DNA of 34,269 nucleotides from Lachnospiraceae bacterium UBA7182 (GTDB taxonomy: Bacteria > Bacillota > Clostridia > Lachnospirales > Lachnospiraceae). Location: contig DKVI01000104.1 in the NCBI GenBank assembly GCA_002491115.1, positions 1 to 34,269 on the forward strand, written 5' to 3'. Below are positions 1 through 9,958 of this stretch, one piece after another (within the stretch, counting starts at the first letter, position 1; every line of letters begins with the position of its first letter). Position numbers and translations under genes: made by a program. The notes below the pieces were generated by a model. That model was not told where the DNA came from. It did not search any database and was given only the letters and a program-made list of their open reading frames with translations.

Positions 1-165
1 TTTGTTTTGACGTATTTATCTATTGCCTGCCCATCGTATTTTGATACAAAAAACAGCATAAATAAAAGGAATGCCGCTACGCAGTCAAAAACTGCAATGT
101 CTTAAAAGACTGGCAATCCCATTATTTCCATACAACACTCAGTCGTTTTTTGCAATCAAAAACAC

Positions 166-194
166 TTGAATCCGATAAATTCTTTGTATATAAT
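166..194 (+). promoter_or_regulatory. Sigma-A-type promoter for the AAA-ATPase-like gene
   Basis: TTGAAT (166-171) and TATAAT (189-194) are separated by exactly 17 bp, about 40 bp upstream of the ATG at 234. A CAGGAGACCGGAG ribosome site follows. The 165 bp before it show no gene or recognisable element. Confidence 0.6.
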
Positions 195-233
195 TGATAA
201 AAACAGCAACGAAATTTCAACAGGAGACCGGAG

Positions 234-1946
234 ATGAACTCTGCTTTAAAACTGCCCATCGGCATCGAAGAATTTAAAGAAATCCGCACGGAAGGCTTTT
301 ACTATGTAGATAAGACAGGACTGATCACGGAACTTTTAAATAACTGGGGCAAGGTAAATCTTTTCACCCGCCCCCGGCGGTTCGGTAAAACCCTGAATAT
401 GAACATGCTGAAATATTTCTTTTCTTATGGATGCGACCCCAGGCTGTTCGACGGACTCGCCATATCGGAAGAAAAAGAACTCTGCGAAAAATATAGGGGA
501 AAGTTTCCGGTGATCTTTATTACACTCAAAGATATTGACGCTTTGGAATATGACCAGGCACAGAATGCGTTATGTTCCGTTATCGGCGACGAAGCGATGC
601 GTTTTTCTTTTCTCCTGGAAAGCGACCGGCTCTCTGACGAAGAGAAACAGCAATATTCCATGTTAATTCATGCCATACCCTGTTGTCAGGAAGCAATTAC
701 CATGCCTTTGCATATATTAAAAAGAAGTCTGCAGATTTTGTCCAGGCTCCTGTGTAAACACTACGGTCAGAAAGTCATTTTACTCATTGACGAATACGAC
801 GTCCCCCTTGACAAAGCACAGCAGCATGGGTATTACGACGAAATGGTCGACCTGATCCGCGGACTCTTCGGACAGGCATTAAAAACAAATGACAGCATTT
901 TTTTCGCCGTGCTCACCGGATGTCTGCGGATCGCAAAAGAAAGCATCTTCACAGGACTGAATAATTTCAAAGTCCTCTCCATCACCAGCGCCCGGTTTGG
1001 CGCATACTTCGGCTTCTCCGACACGGAAGTCAAAGCCATGCTGGCATACTATGGACTTGACAACAAACATACGCTGATGAAAGCATGGTACGACGGATAC
1101 CGTTTTGGAGAAACTGACGTCTACTGTCCCTGGGATGTACTTAACTATACGGATCAGCTTCTGGCCAGTCCGGACGCACGCCCCGGGGCATTCTGGATCA
1201 ATTCCAGCGGCAATGATATCCTGCGCACACTGCTTAAGAAGGCCACGCCCCAGACCAGACGGGAACTGGAATGTCTGGTAAACGGAGAGACTGTCACAAA
1301 AAAGATCAACGAAGAACTGACCTATCGGGAATTATACGACAGCATCGACAGCCTGTGGAGCGTCCTTTTCACCACCGGCTATCTGACCAGGCGGGCAGAG
1401 ACAGACTTAAACACTTATGAGCTTGCCATTCCCAACCGCGAGATCCGCATGATTTTCGAGGAACAGGTGCTTACCTGGTTCCAAGAGGAAGCCAGAAAAG
1501 ACACCTCCGCTTTGGACGCGTTCTGCGAAGCTTTCCGGCAGAAAGATCCCGCAGCGATCGAGCGTATGTTTACCGCCTATCTGAAAAAGACCATCCATAT
1601 CCATGATACTGCCGTGCGTAAATATAAAAAGGAAAACTTCTATCACGGTATCCTCCTGGGGCTTTTAAGCCACAGACAGGACTGGGATCTGCTTTCAAGC
1701 GCCGAATCCGGGGAAGGCTACAGCGATATTCTCATTGAACTTCTGGAGGAAGAGATCGGCATCGTCATTGAGATCAAATATTCCGAAAGCCCGAACATGG
1801 AAGACGCCTGCACAAAAGCTTTGGCGCAGATCGAAACCAGATCCTACGCAGGCCGGCTCCTTGATGACGGGATGGAGACGATTATAAAATACGGGATCGC
1901 CTGCCATAAGAAAAAATGCAGAGTGCAGATGGCGCCAGATACTTGA
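234..1946 (+). CDS. AAA-ATPase-like protein with C-terminal PD-(D/E)XK nuclease domain (DUF1703 type)
   Basis: 570 residues, full length for this family. The N-terminus (GIEEFKEIRTEGFYYVDKT) is the family hallmark. A degenerate P-loop RPRRFGKT lies at about 46-53, Walker B LLIDEYD at about 183-189, and the C-terminus has a nuclease-fold signature: GYSDILIE, then IEIKY (an ExK pair). Members are abundant, often multi-copy, in gut Bacteroidetes and Firmicutes; they are thought to be nucleotide-dependent nucleases of mobile or defence character, with no settled function. The start has a good ribosome site and a consensus promoter 40 bp upstream. The gene stands alone and ends at a terminator shared with the convergent surface-protein gene. 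A decayed relative lies at 29793-30445. Family assignment is firm; biological role is unknown. Confidence 0.88.
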   Translation: MNSALKLPIGIEEFKEIRTEGFYYVDKTGLITELLNNWGKVNLFTRPRRFGKTLNMNMLKYFFSYGCDPRLFDGLAISEEKELCEKYRGKFPVIFITLKDIDALEYDQAQNALCSVIGDEAMRFSFLLESDRLSDEEKQQYSMLIHAIPCCQEAITMPLHILKRSLQILSRLLCKHYGQKVILLIDEYDVPLDKAQQHGYYDEMVDLIRGLFGQALKTNDSIFFAVLTGCLRIAKESIFTGLNNFKVLSITSARFGAYFGFSDTEVKAMLAYYGLDNKHTLMKAWYDGYRFGETDVYCPWDVLNYTDQLLASPDARPGAFWINSSGNDILRTLLKKATPQTRRELECLVNGETVTKKINEELTYRELYDSIDSLWSVLFTTGYLTRRAETDLNTYELAIPNREIRMIFEEQVLTWFQEEARKDTSALDAFCEAFRQKDPAAIERMFTAYLKKTIHIHDTAVRKYKKENFYHGILLGLLSHRQDWDLLSSAESGEGYSDILIELLEEEIGIVIEIKYSESPNMEDACTKALAQIETRSYAGRLLDDGMETIIKYGIACHKKKCRVQMAPDT

Positions 1947-1948
1947 AA

Positions 1949-1985
1949 AGCCTCTCCGGGAACCTGCCCGGGAGGCTTTCTTCTT
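1949..1985. terminator. Bidirectional terminator hairpin between convergent genes
   Basis: AGCCTCTCCGGG pairs with CCCGGGAGGCT (one bulge) around an AACCTG loop, with TTTCTTCTT after it on the plus strand and a shorter T tract on the minus strand. It sits between the stop at 1946 and the last codons of the minus-strand surface protein. Confidence 0.65.
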
Positions 1986-4900
1986 AGAATTTTATAATAA
2001 ATTCTCTTGTTACTTTTCCTTTAAAATTCCCCTTTCCTTTAATCGTGGCCTCAGGGCGTTTTTTCGTTTCCTCCCAGGTCACGTCTTTATTGTTTTTACA
2101 GGAGAGCGTGTAGTCTCTGTTTTCTATAAGCCGTCTGCCATTAAACGTCAGTTTGAGATCCGGTCTGCTTTTGCCTCCCTGAATATACACGGCTTCATAT
2201 ACAGTGTCCGCTTCCAGGCCTTTTATCTGCCTGTCCGGATCCAGCGCAAGATCATAAGTCGTTATTCTAAAGGTCTTTTTGATCGTCCCTGTGCAGGCTC
2301 CAATGCCGGTAATCGTTAATGTAGCTTTTCCAACATTTTTATTGTTGGCATAAATGGCCGTATAGTCGATTCCTTCCGTCAAACGTTGCCCGTCTTTTGT
2401 GGTGACAGAAAATTCCTGCACTTGAGGCATACCGTTATACGTCTTCTGCTTTGTAAGCCCCTCAACCCGCGCGCCTTTTAAAGAGACGCCGGCAATTTTG
2501 AAAGTCACTTTCTTCGTTCCGGCATATGCGCCTTTGCCTGCCACATACGCCGTCGCTGTTCCAATCTCCACATTATCTTTCCAGGTAACTTCATAGTCCG
2601 TTCCTTTGACCAACGGCTTCTTTCTATAAGTCACATCCAGTTCCGGCTCCTGGGCAGTGCCCTTATAGTCCTGTGCCGGAATCTTTTTGACGGAAGCTTT
2701 CGTGATCAGAATCTTATCTGTGACAGTCAGATAGACCGTCCTGGTACCTGTGAAGTTTCCGCTGGTTCCTTTTGACAGCTCAACCGGATAAACAGCCCCC
2801 GGATTCTGATATGCCCCGGCAGACGTATCCGGAAACGCAGCTTTAAAATCTTTTTTATTCTCAAGCTTTTTCCCGTTCCAGGTCAGCGTGGGAATTTTTT
2901 TCTGTATTTTTTTGTTCCATGCGACGGTAAAATCGTCCACTGTAACATCGTTCAGGTCCACAGGCAGTATATGAAAATTCTCTGTCAGCACCCGGGGAGT
3001 CGGACAATGTTTTTTTAACTTGACGGTTACAGTTGGTATTTTCATTGTAGCATTTTCCACATCTGCCTGTATATTATTTTTATATTGAATCGTGTAATCG
3101 AGTCCTTGATCCAGGCGTTCTCTGCCCCAATAGACATGAACATCCGGACAGATTGCTTTTCCTGTATAGGAATAATTCTTTATTTTCGCAATCCAGATTC
3201 CGTCCGGAATACCGTCTGTCGGAACATCCTGCTCCCATACATCCCCCAGTTCTCCCGGATCCGTTACCCAGCAGGCATAAAGAGTCATATTGTTCTTCAC
3301 AATATCCAGAGCGAAATCCCATGGAATTTCGCAGGCGGGTTCTTTGTACCAGCCTTTGAAAAGATAACCGTCTGCCGTGGGCACAGCGGGTTCTTTGATT
3401 AGTTCCTGGTCTTTCACTGACAAATACGGAACATATTCTGCAGGCAAAGTTCCATGACCCTGAAGATCAAAAGTTACTGTATAAGTCACTTTATCAGGAT
3501 CTGTATCTTCTGCCTGTTTCCATCCTGCGTACAAGGTTATGTCCTCAGTTACGGTATCTTTGTCAAAATCCCAAAGGTTTTCGCAGGCGGCTTCCTTATA
3601 CCATCCGGTAAAAATATAACCGTCTGCGGATGGGTCGGAACGTTTCGGAAGTAATTCTCCCGAAACTATTTTAGGGTAAGACGCATATTCTTCCGGTAAA
3701 ACCCCATGCCCCTGAAGGTCGAAAGTTACTGTATAAGAACCAGGGATCTCATCAGGAACCTTGTTTTTGCAAAGCAGGACGCTGTAATTTAAGTTCTGCG
3801 GCAGTTCTGTGACAGTGAGTTTCCCTTCACCTTCCTGATACCAGACATCTCCTTCCCCGGCCGGCAGATCGACCGTATCCTGCACATTTACAGGTGTCTT
3901 AATCTCCAATAAGGCATCACACTCCAGAAACATCTCATATGCATCCTTTGCTTTCCCAAGATCAAAATGACTCAGATCCAGTTTGGAAAGTTTGCTGCAA
4001 CCACAAAACATCCAGGTCGTATCTGTTGCCTGACTGGTGTCAAAACCGCTTACGTCCAGTTCTGTCAGTTCCCTGCAATAAGAAAACATCCAGGACATAT
4101 CCGTCACATGGCTGGTATCAAAACCACTCACATCCAGCTCAGGTAAGACAGCGCAACCAAAAAACATTTCAGACATGTTCGTTACCCGACCAGTGTCAAA
4201 ACCACTCACATCCAACTTTACAACAGCCAGACAGCAATAAAACATTTCTGACATATTCGTTACCTGACCAGTATCAAAACCGCTCACGTCCAGACCTGGC
4301 AGACGGTAACAATTATAAAACATTTCGGACATATCTGTTACCTGACCGGTGTCAAAGCCGCTTACATCCAGCTCTGACAGATTCCGGCATTCACAGAACA
4401 TGCAGGACATATTTTTTACCTGACTGGTATCAAAACCGCTTACATCCGCTTTGGTCATGTTTTCGCATCCGAAAAACAGATACGAAGCGTCAGTCATGCC
4501 TTCCACACGGATTTCGGCACTCAAAATTCTGTCTCTGTGAGGATACCAGGGGGCGCGGCCTTTGTTGGTATACTTTGAAACATCCCCAGTTCCATAAACC
4601 GTCAGTTTTCCTTCTTTATCAATCTCCCATTCGATCCGTCCATATGTTTCTTCTATCTTTCCGCCTGCATATCCATTTTCTGTTCCCCAACTCCTTTTCA
4701 TCACCTTCAAAGCCAAAACTGTTTCGCATCCTTTACAGGTTATCTTCAGTTCTTTCTCTCCAGGTATGGACATATCTATCTCATCCGCATTCGTACTGTA
4801 CTCTGTGATTTCGCTGGCATTATTTTCTTCCGCATAGTACACGACCCACAGATCGTCAAGGTTTAACCGTTCATTGCAGACATACAAGGTCTTTGTTTTC

Positions 4901-7791
4901 TGAGCAATGATATAAGGATAAGAAATATCAGGCTTACCATATCTGTATACCAGAATACTATATTCCAGATTTTCCGGAAGTATCGCGTATGAAGATGCAC
5001 TGTTATACCATACCGCGCTTGGAACCATCGGTAACCGGACACTCATACCCTCTTTTACATTCCTGGGAGTCCAGATACGAGTCATAGATTCACAATCCAG
5101 GAACATATCCGTCATATTACCGGCTTTGCTTACATCAAAACTGCTTAGATCCAGTTCTGTCAGCCAAAGACAGCCATTAAACATTTTCTCTGTGCTCTCT
5201 ACGCTGCCGGTATCAAAATTACTGATGTTCAGGGATTTTAATCTTTCACAATAACTGAACATCTCTGACATAGATGTTACCCGAGATGTGTTAAAATGGC
5301 TCAGATCCAGCTGTTCCAGACTGCTACACCGGCGAAACATGGCATACATGGCGACGACTTTTCCCGTATCAAAACTGCCCGGATCTATGGCGCGAAGCCG
5401 TGTACAAGAATCGAACATTTCATTCATATATTCTACATTTCCGGTGTCAAACTGACTGACGTTCAGCGTTTCCAGATTGTTGCAATAACAAAACATCTCT
5501 GACATAGATGTTACTCTGCCCGTATCCAGGCTGCTCAAATCCAGATTGACCAGACTGCGGCAATTATAAAACATACGGCTCATATTTGAAACAAACCTTG
5601 TATCAAAACTGCTCAGATCTACACTGGTCATATATTTACATTCATAAAAGAGGTCAGACGCATCTGTCATTCCGGTCACAGCGATCCTGGCCGATAAAAT
5701 CTTACTTCTGTAAGAATACCACGGAATTTCCTGAGCACCATAGACGGCGCTGTTTCTGACATTCCCGGTTCCTGTAACCGTCAATTTTCCTGCTCCGTCA
5801 ATCACCCATTCAATCTTACCATAGTCTTCATTGACACTTCCCTTTGCAATCTCTCCGTCTTCTTCTCCTCCGGTCTTTGTAAGACTGCCCACAGTTAAAA
5901 CCACATTTGCCGTCATATTATTATAAGTCACTGTCAATGTCTTTTTGCCCGGAGCAGACATATCTATCTGCGCCGCATTTGTACTGTATGCAGTCACTTT
6001 TTGCGCATTTCCCAGACTGGCATAATAAGTTACTGTAAGATCGTCCAGTGTCAGCGCTTCTCCACACCGGTAAAAAGGGTTGGTCTTTCTGACTGTTATG
6101 TAAGGATACTTGACAGAAGGCCTCTCCGGTCTGCACATTAAAACACTGTAATCAAAATCCTGCGGAAGATAGAAAGTAGGGTATTCTCCGCTGTTTTCCC
6201 AATACCATGGCACAGATGAATTATATACCCCATCTTTGTCATATCCCGGCGAAGGCGCATGAACAGCATTATACTTCTGGTTGATCGGAGTTCTAATTCT
6301 GGACAGACTGGTGCAATCGGTAAACATTGGTTCCATATCATCCTTAGTTCTTACATTACCAAGGTCAAAACCGCTCAGATCCAGTTCTGTCAAATTGATG
6401 CAATAATCAAATATATTGTTTATTTTTGTTAGACAGTCTGTATTAAAATTGCTGACATCCAGCTTTGCAAGGCTTTGACACCCATAGAACATAAAAGACA
6501 TGTCTTTTACACGGCCGGTATTAAAGCTGCTGACATCCAGTTCCTTTAATCCGCTGCATCCGGAAAACATACCGCTCATATTTTCCACTTTTCTGGTATC
6601 AAAGTGACCCACATCCAATGTTTTTAATCCGCTGCAATTAAAAAACATAGTGCTTAAATTTTCCACACGGCTGACATCAAAGCTGCTTACATCCAAACTT
6701 GACAAACTTTTACATCCTGAAAACATACCATTCATAATCAATACTTTTCCAGTATCAAACCCTTTCAGATTCAATGCTGTCAGCTTTTCGCAGTCATCAA
6801 ACATACATCCCATATATTCTGCCTGACTGGTATCAAAACCGCTTACATCCACACTTTCCAGGCTCTGGCATCCCATGAACATACTTGACATGTTTGTCAC
6901 GCAACCAGTGTCGAAATGACTCACATCCGCGCGCGGCAGTTTTTTGCAGTCGCTGAACATAAACGACATATTGGCCACCTGACTGGTGTCGAAGCCGCTT
7001 ACATCCACATCCGCCAGTTCCCAGCAGCTGGCAAACATATAAGACATATTTACCACACGGCTGGTATCAAAACCGCTTACATCTATACCAGGCAGACTCA
7101 TACAACTACAAAACATAAATGACATCGTTGTCACCTGGCTGGTATCAAAGTGGCTCACATCCACATTTGACAGTTTTTCGCAGCCACCAAACATAAACGC
7201 CATATCCGTCACCTGACTGGTGTCCAGACTGCTCAGGTCTGCATTTGTCAGATTCATGCATCCGTCAAATAATCCGTTTGCATTTGTCAGACCTGTCACA
7301 TTCACTTTAGCTGACAAAATCTGTTCCCGATAAGGGTACCAGGGAGTCTGGGCCTGAAACCACTGGTCGCTTTTCCCTCTCTCCTGGAAATCCCCCGTTC
7401 CTTCGACTGTCAGCATACCATCCGCATCGATCTGCCAGGTAATCTGTCCTCCGATCTCCACAGTGCCGCCCGGAAGCCCATCTTCGCCTTCATTCAGCAG
7501 GACAGATCCGTTTTCTTCTCCCTCTTCCGGGTCTGTTTCGTTTTCTTCTGCAGCACTTTCTTCTAATGTTTCGTCCGGTACACTGTCTTCTGGCCCGGCT
7601 TCGCCGTCAGTATCCTCTTCCGAAGTATTTTCTTCATATGTACTGTCAGCAGCCTCTGTTTTGTCCTCCGCCCCCTGTATGGAATCCGGCGCCGCCTGCG
7701 CATCCGGCAGGGCATACACAATCCCCGGTTCTGTCAAAAACAGTGTCCCGCATAAAACTGTAGCCGCCAGTTTTCTGATTTTCCCCATCAT
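1984..7791 (-). CDS. Giant secreted BspA-like protein with DUF285 repeats
   Basis: About 1935 residues. The ATG at 7791 is chosen because GGAGGG lies 6 nt upstream; a longer TTG-initiated frame has no such site. Order: signal peptide (basic start, hydrophobic core, cleavage probably near VYA-LPDA); an acidic Glu/Asp/Ser stretch; then three blocks, each opened by a W-x-ID-x-x-G-x-L-x-V-x-GTG module with a WYPY/WYSY motif and followed by 12, 7 and 7 copies of a 26-residue repeat (L-x-x-LDVSGFDTSQVTNMSxMF-x-x-C). Next come two InlB/Flg_new-type repeats (VTFDLQGHG ... GYIFTGWYKE) and about four Ig-like repeats (Y-x-G, G-x-DY, YKNN, G-x-A-x-V-x-G-x-G). BspA-type proteins of oral and gut microbes bind host matrix or other bacteria; that role is inferred here. 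No LPXTG signal, SLH or choline-binding repeats are visible at the C-terminus, so attachment is unexplained. Confidence 0.88.
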   Translation of the reverse strand: MMGKIRKLAATVLCGTLFLTEPGIVYALPDAQAAPDSIQGAEDKTEAADSTYEENTSEEDTDGEAGPEDSVPDETLEESAAEENETDPEEGEENGSVLLNEGEDGLPGGTVEIGGQITWQIDADGMLTVEGTGDFQERGKSDQWFQAQTPWYPYREQILSAKVNVTGLTNANGLFDGCMNLTNADLSSLDTSQVTDMAFMFGGCEKLSNVDVSHFDTSQVTTMSFMFCSCMSLPGIDVSGFDTSRVVNMSYMFASCWELADVDVSGFDTSQVANMSFMFSDCKKLPRADVSHFDTGCVTNMSSMFMGCQSLESVDVSGFDTSQAEYMGCMFDDCEKLTALNLKGFDTGKVLIMNGMFSGCKSLSSLDVSSFDVSRVENLSTMFFNCSGLKTLDVGHFDTRKVENMSGMFSGCSGLKELDVSSFNTGRVKDMSFMFYGCQSLAKLDVSNFNTDCLTKINNIFDYCINLTELDLSGFDLGNVRTKDDMEPMFTDCTSLSRIRTPINQKYNAVHAPSPGYDKDGVYNSSVPWYWENSGEYPTFYLPQDFDYSVLMCRPERPSVKYPYITVRKTNPFYRCGEALTLDDLTVTYYASLGNAQKVTAYSTNAAQIDMSAPGKKTLTVTYNNMTANVVLTVGSLTKTGGEEDGEIAKGSVNEDYGKIEWVIDGAGKLTVTGTGNVRNSAVYGAQEIPWYSYRSKILSARIAVTGMTDASDLFYECKYMTSVDLSSFDTRFVSNMSRMFYNCRSLVNLDLSSLDTGRVTSMSEMFCYCNNLETLNVSQFDTGNVEYMNEMFDSCTRLRAIDPGSFDTGKVVAMYAMFRRCSSLEQLDLSHFNTSRVTSMSEMFSYCERLKSLNISNFDTGSVESTEKMFNGCLWLTELDLSSFDVSKAGNMTDMFLDCESMTRIWTPRNVKEGMSVRLPMVPSAVWYNSASSYAILPENLEYSILVYRYGKPDISYPYIIAQKTKTLYVCNERLNLDDLWVVYYAEENNASEITEYSTNADEIDMSIPGEKELKITCKGCETVLALKVMKRSWGTENGYAGGKIEETYGRIEWEIDKEGKLTVYGTGDVSKYTNKGRAPWYPHRDRILSAEIRVEGMTDASYLFFGCENMTKADVSGFDTSQVKNMSCMFCECRNLSELDVSGFDTGQVTDMSEMFYNCYRLPGLDVSGFDTGQVTNMSEMFYCCLAVVKLDVSGFDTGRVTNMSEMFFGCAVLPELDVSGFDTSHVTDMSWMFSYCRELTELDVSGFDTSQATDTTWMFCGCSKLSKLDLSHFDLGKAKDAYEMFLECDALLEIKTPVNVQDTVDLPAGEGDVWYQEGEGKLTVTELPQNLNYSVLLCKNKVPDEIPGSYTVTFDLQGHGVLPEEYASYPKIVSGELLPKRSDPSADGYIFTGWYKEAACENLWDFDKDTVTEDITLYAGWKQAEDTDPDKVTYTVTFDLQGHGTLPAEYVPYLSVKDQELIKEPAVPTADGYLFKGWYKEPACEIPWDFALDIVKNNMTLYACWVTDPGELGDVWEQDVPTDGIPDGIWIAKIKNYSYTGKAICPDVHVYWGRERLDQGLDYTIQYKNNIQADVENATMKIPTVTVKLKKHCPTPRVLTENFHILPVDLNDVTVDDFTVAWNKKIQKKIPTLTWNGKKLENKKDFKAAFPDTSAGAYQNPGAVYPVELSKGTSGNFTGTRTVYLTVTDKILITKASVKKIPAQDYKGTAQEPELDVTYRKKPLVKGTDYEVTWKDNVEIGTATAYVAGKGAYAGTKKVTFKIAGVSLKGARVEGLTKQKTYNGMPQVQEFSVTTKDGQRLTEGIDYTAIYANNKNVGKATLTITGIGACTGTIKKTFRITTYDLALDPDRQIKGLEADTVYEAVYIQGGKSRPDLKLTFNGRRLIENRDYTLSCKNNKDVTWEETKKRPEATIKGKGNFKGKVTREFIIKF
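3917..7251 (-). repeat. Three arrays of 78-bp tandem repeats coding 26-residue DUF285 units
   Basis: Arrays lie at about 6310-7251 (12 units), 5085-5631 (7) and 3917-4458 (7), with a strict 78-bp period. Neighbouring units in the last array are especially alike: the AAACATTTC-GACAT segment recurs about every 78 bp near 4162, 4240 and 4318. Spacers between arrays carry the GTG/WYPY module and a non-repeat linker. Such repeats can change number by recombination. Confidence 0.85.
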
Positions 7792-7885
7792 TCTAATCCC
7801 TCCGCTCATCAACAATATCTTGTTCTATCTTACCATACTTTATGTTCCGTGTAAAATAACAATCAGTAAATGTGACGCTTATATA

Positions 7886-9229
7886 TCAAAATCCTTTTTC
7901 CTTCAACTCCTTCACGATCTGCACATACGTCTCCACCACATCAAACCCCTTATAATCTTCCCGTTTCAAATCGATGATATCCCCATGGGAAATCCCTCTT
8001 GTACGGGCATTGGAAAATACACCTTTAAATTCTCCCCATTTCGCCGAGGACACGCTGACCAGCCCGTCATTTTCCCCTTCCAAAGGGCGGATCATACAGT
8101 AAGGGATGCTCAGAAGCAAATGGCTCCAGGGATGTTTCATCCGGGAGGTGTAGCTCTGGTAATATACCTGGGGCGCGTCTTTTACTTCTTCATTGAAGCG
8201 CCGGCTTTCCGCGGTGGAAAACTGCCGTGTGGCCGTATAAAAATCCGGATTTTTGTCCCCGAACACGGAAAAAGTATGGTCAAAGCAGCCCGCCACAAAC
8301 CGGTAAAGCCCTTCCGGCAGACGGCAGGCGTAATCCACGAACCGGCATCCTCTGTGGGGCGTATTCATGGTGGTTAGAGAAGCCACATAGGGCGCCATTT
8401 CCAGTTTGGAAATAGCGTATCTGGCGTCCAGGCCTCCTTTGGAATGGGCAATGATATTCACTTTTTCACAGCCGCTTTCCGAAAGGACCTGGAAGATCTT
8501 TTTGCGGATATCCTCTGCATTGTAAACGATCGTGCCAAGGGCTTCCTGGTTGCCGTAGTAGACAGTGGCCCCGTTTCTCATAAGTTCCCTGGGAATCCTC
8601 CCCCAGTAGTTAAAATACCGCAGATCCCTGAATCCGATCCCGTGGACCATCACCAGCGGATATTTTGTCCTGCAGATCTCCGAATCCACCCGCAGTGCCC
8701 GAAGCTGCACCTTTTCCCGCTCAAAGTCATATTCTTCATAGACCAGCCGGCAGGCATATAAAAGCACAATCAGGTTCAGCACCGGTATCCACATGACTAA
8801 AACCATGACTACCCGGCGCAGGATGCTTAAACGTCTGGAAGTAAAAAAGATCCGAAGCACGCCTGCTGCCAGCAAAAAGAAACATCCGATACAGGCAAAT
8901 ACCGCATTGGAAACCAGGATTCCAAGTCCGGGGTCACGGATCATATATTTTTTTAAATAGATAAAATAAAAGATCAAAGCCTGCGTCGCCATGGCGTACA
9001 ACCCGCAGTACACCAGTCTTCGCCCGCCCATCATGATACGCACGCGAAACCCGGTCCCTGCCCGGTCGCGAACAGGAAGAAATGTAAGTCCCAGCAGGTT
9101 ACATACCAGAAGAAACGTCATAAGGAGCATCGCGAACCTGTAACCGGTTCTCTGGCTCCATAAAAAGATCAGATTCAGCGCGCAGGGAACGCTGCACGCC
9201 AGCCAAAAGCGACTCGCCCATTTTTTCAT
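7886..9229 (-). CDS. Membrane-anchored alpha/beta-hydrolase (lipase-like)
   Basis: 447 residues from the ATG at 9229; a longer frame upstream would run through the efp terminator and into efp, so it is rejected. Five hydrophobic segments fill residues 5-165, then a cytosolic or surface hydrolase domain begins. MVHGIG (194-199) is the HG oxyanion motif of lipases, AHSKGG (261-266) holds the nucleophile Ser263, and the charge-relay residues are probably Asp in ENDGLV and His415 in ISHGD. The MNTPHRG strand is typical of triacylglycerol lipases and esterases. The substrate is unknown; lipid esters are likely. The gene lies 20 nt after the efp terminator, with GAGGG 11 nt before the ATG, so it depends on readthrough or an unseen promoter. 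Fold assignment is good; enzymatic specificity is open. Confidence 0.82.
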   Translation of the reverse strand: MKKWASRFWLACSVPCALNLIFLWSQRTGYRFAMLLMTFLLVCNLLGLTFLPVRDRAGTGFRVRIMMGGRRLVYCGLYAMATQALIFYFIYLKKYMIRDPGLGILVSNAVFACIGCFFLLAAGVLRIFFTSRRLSILRRVVMVLVMWIPVLNLIVLLYACRLVYEEYDFEREKVQLRALRVDSEICRTKYPLVMVHGIGFRDLRYFNYWGRIPRELMRNGATVYYGNQEALGTIVYNAEDIRKKIFQVLSESGCEKVNIIAHSKGGLDARYAISKLEMAPYVASLTTMNTPHRGCRFVDYACRLPEGLYRFVAGCFDHTFSVFGDKNPDFYTATRQFSTAESRRFNEEVKDAPQVYYQSYTSRMKHPWSHLLLSIPYCMIRPLEGENDGLVSVSSAKWGEFKGVFSNARTRGISHGDIIDLKREDYKGFDVVETYVQIVKELKEKGF

Positions 9230-9249
9230 AAGTAAGTCATCCCTCGTGA

Positions 9250-9284
9250 TAAAAACCCCGGATTTTCCGCAAATCCGAGGTTCT
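9250..9284 (-). terminator. Intrinsic terminator of efp
   Basis: Read on the minus strand, AACCTCGGATTT and AAATCCGGGGTT form a long stem (one G-T pair) with a GCGG loop, followed by TTTTTATC. It begins 25 nt after the efp stop. Confidence 0.8.
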
Positions 9285-9308
9285 CGTTCAAAAGCTTCTA
9301 TATTTTCT

Positions 9309-9866
9309 TTAAACTCTGGACAGATATTCTCCGGTCCTCGTATCGATCTTGATCGTATTCCCTGTCTCCACGAACAGCGGAACATACACGACTGCGCCTG
9401 TCTCCACGGTAGCGGGCTTGGTAGCGCCGGTAGCCGTATCTCCCTTGAAGCCTGGTTCTGTATCGGTGATCTCCAGTTCCACAAACAGAGGCGCTTCTAC
9501 TGCGAATACATTACCATTATGAGAACAGATCTTAACCATCTCGTTCTCTTTGACAAACTTCAGGGCGTCTCCCACATCGTCGCTGTTCAGAGCGATCTGG
9601 TCATAGGTCTCCACGTTCATAAAATGGAACAGATCTCCGTCGCTGTAAAGATATTGCATGTCCACACGGTCAATACGCGCCGCCGGGAACTTCTCTGTGG
9701 GACGGAAGGTTTTCTCCACCACGCCGCCGTTAATGATATTTTTAAGCTTCGTCCTTACAAATGCCGCTCCTTTTCCCGGTTTTACATGCTGAAACTCCAA
9801 TATCTGATAAACATTACCCTCTATTTCCAGTGTAACGCCGTTCCTGAAATCTCCTGCTGAAATCAT
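9309..9866 (-). CDS. efp: Elongation factor P
   Basis: 185 residues, normal length. EF-P binds between the P and E sites of the ribosome and relieves stalling at polyproline stretches. The N-terminal KOW-like domain contains the loop KPGKG with Lys32 at its tip, the residue modified in Bacillus and equivalent to E. coli Lys34. The two OB domains follow, ending in the conserved GDTATG...TGAVVYVPLFV and TRTGEYLSRV. AGGAGG lies 9 nt upstream of the ATG; a consensus promoter lies about 95 bp upstream and a strong terminator follows, so it looks monocistronic. Which enzyme, if any, modifies Lys32 cannot be seen here. Confidence 0.97.
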   Translation of the reverse strand: MISAGDFRNGVTLEIEGNVYQILEFQHVKPGKGAAFVRTKLKNIINGGVVEKTFRPTEKFPAARIDRVDMQYLYSDGDLFHFMNVETYDQIALNSDDVGDALKFVKENEMVKICSHNGNVFAVEAPLFVELEITDTEPGFKGDTATGATKPATVETGAVVYVPLFVETGNTIKIDTRTGEYLSRV

Positions 9867-9958
9867 CTGATCTTTCCTCCTGATTATAGTTCTTATATTA
9901 CAGTCTTCTGCTGCTTAACGATTGTCGGAGAAATGCGCAATCCCCCGAACCTCATACT

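Noticed and set aside
3939..4808. Long plus-strand open frame (289 codons) and others such as 7463-8377
   Set aside because: They are antisense to the BspA-like repeats or the lipase, follow the 78-bp period, and have no ribosome site.
3917..7251. Regular repeats suggesting a CRISPR array
   Set aside because: The 78-bp period is fully coding and has no constant repeat/variable spacer pattern.
9246..9860. 204-codon plus-strand frame opposite efp
   Set aside because: Shadow of the strongly conserved efp gene.
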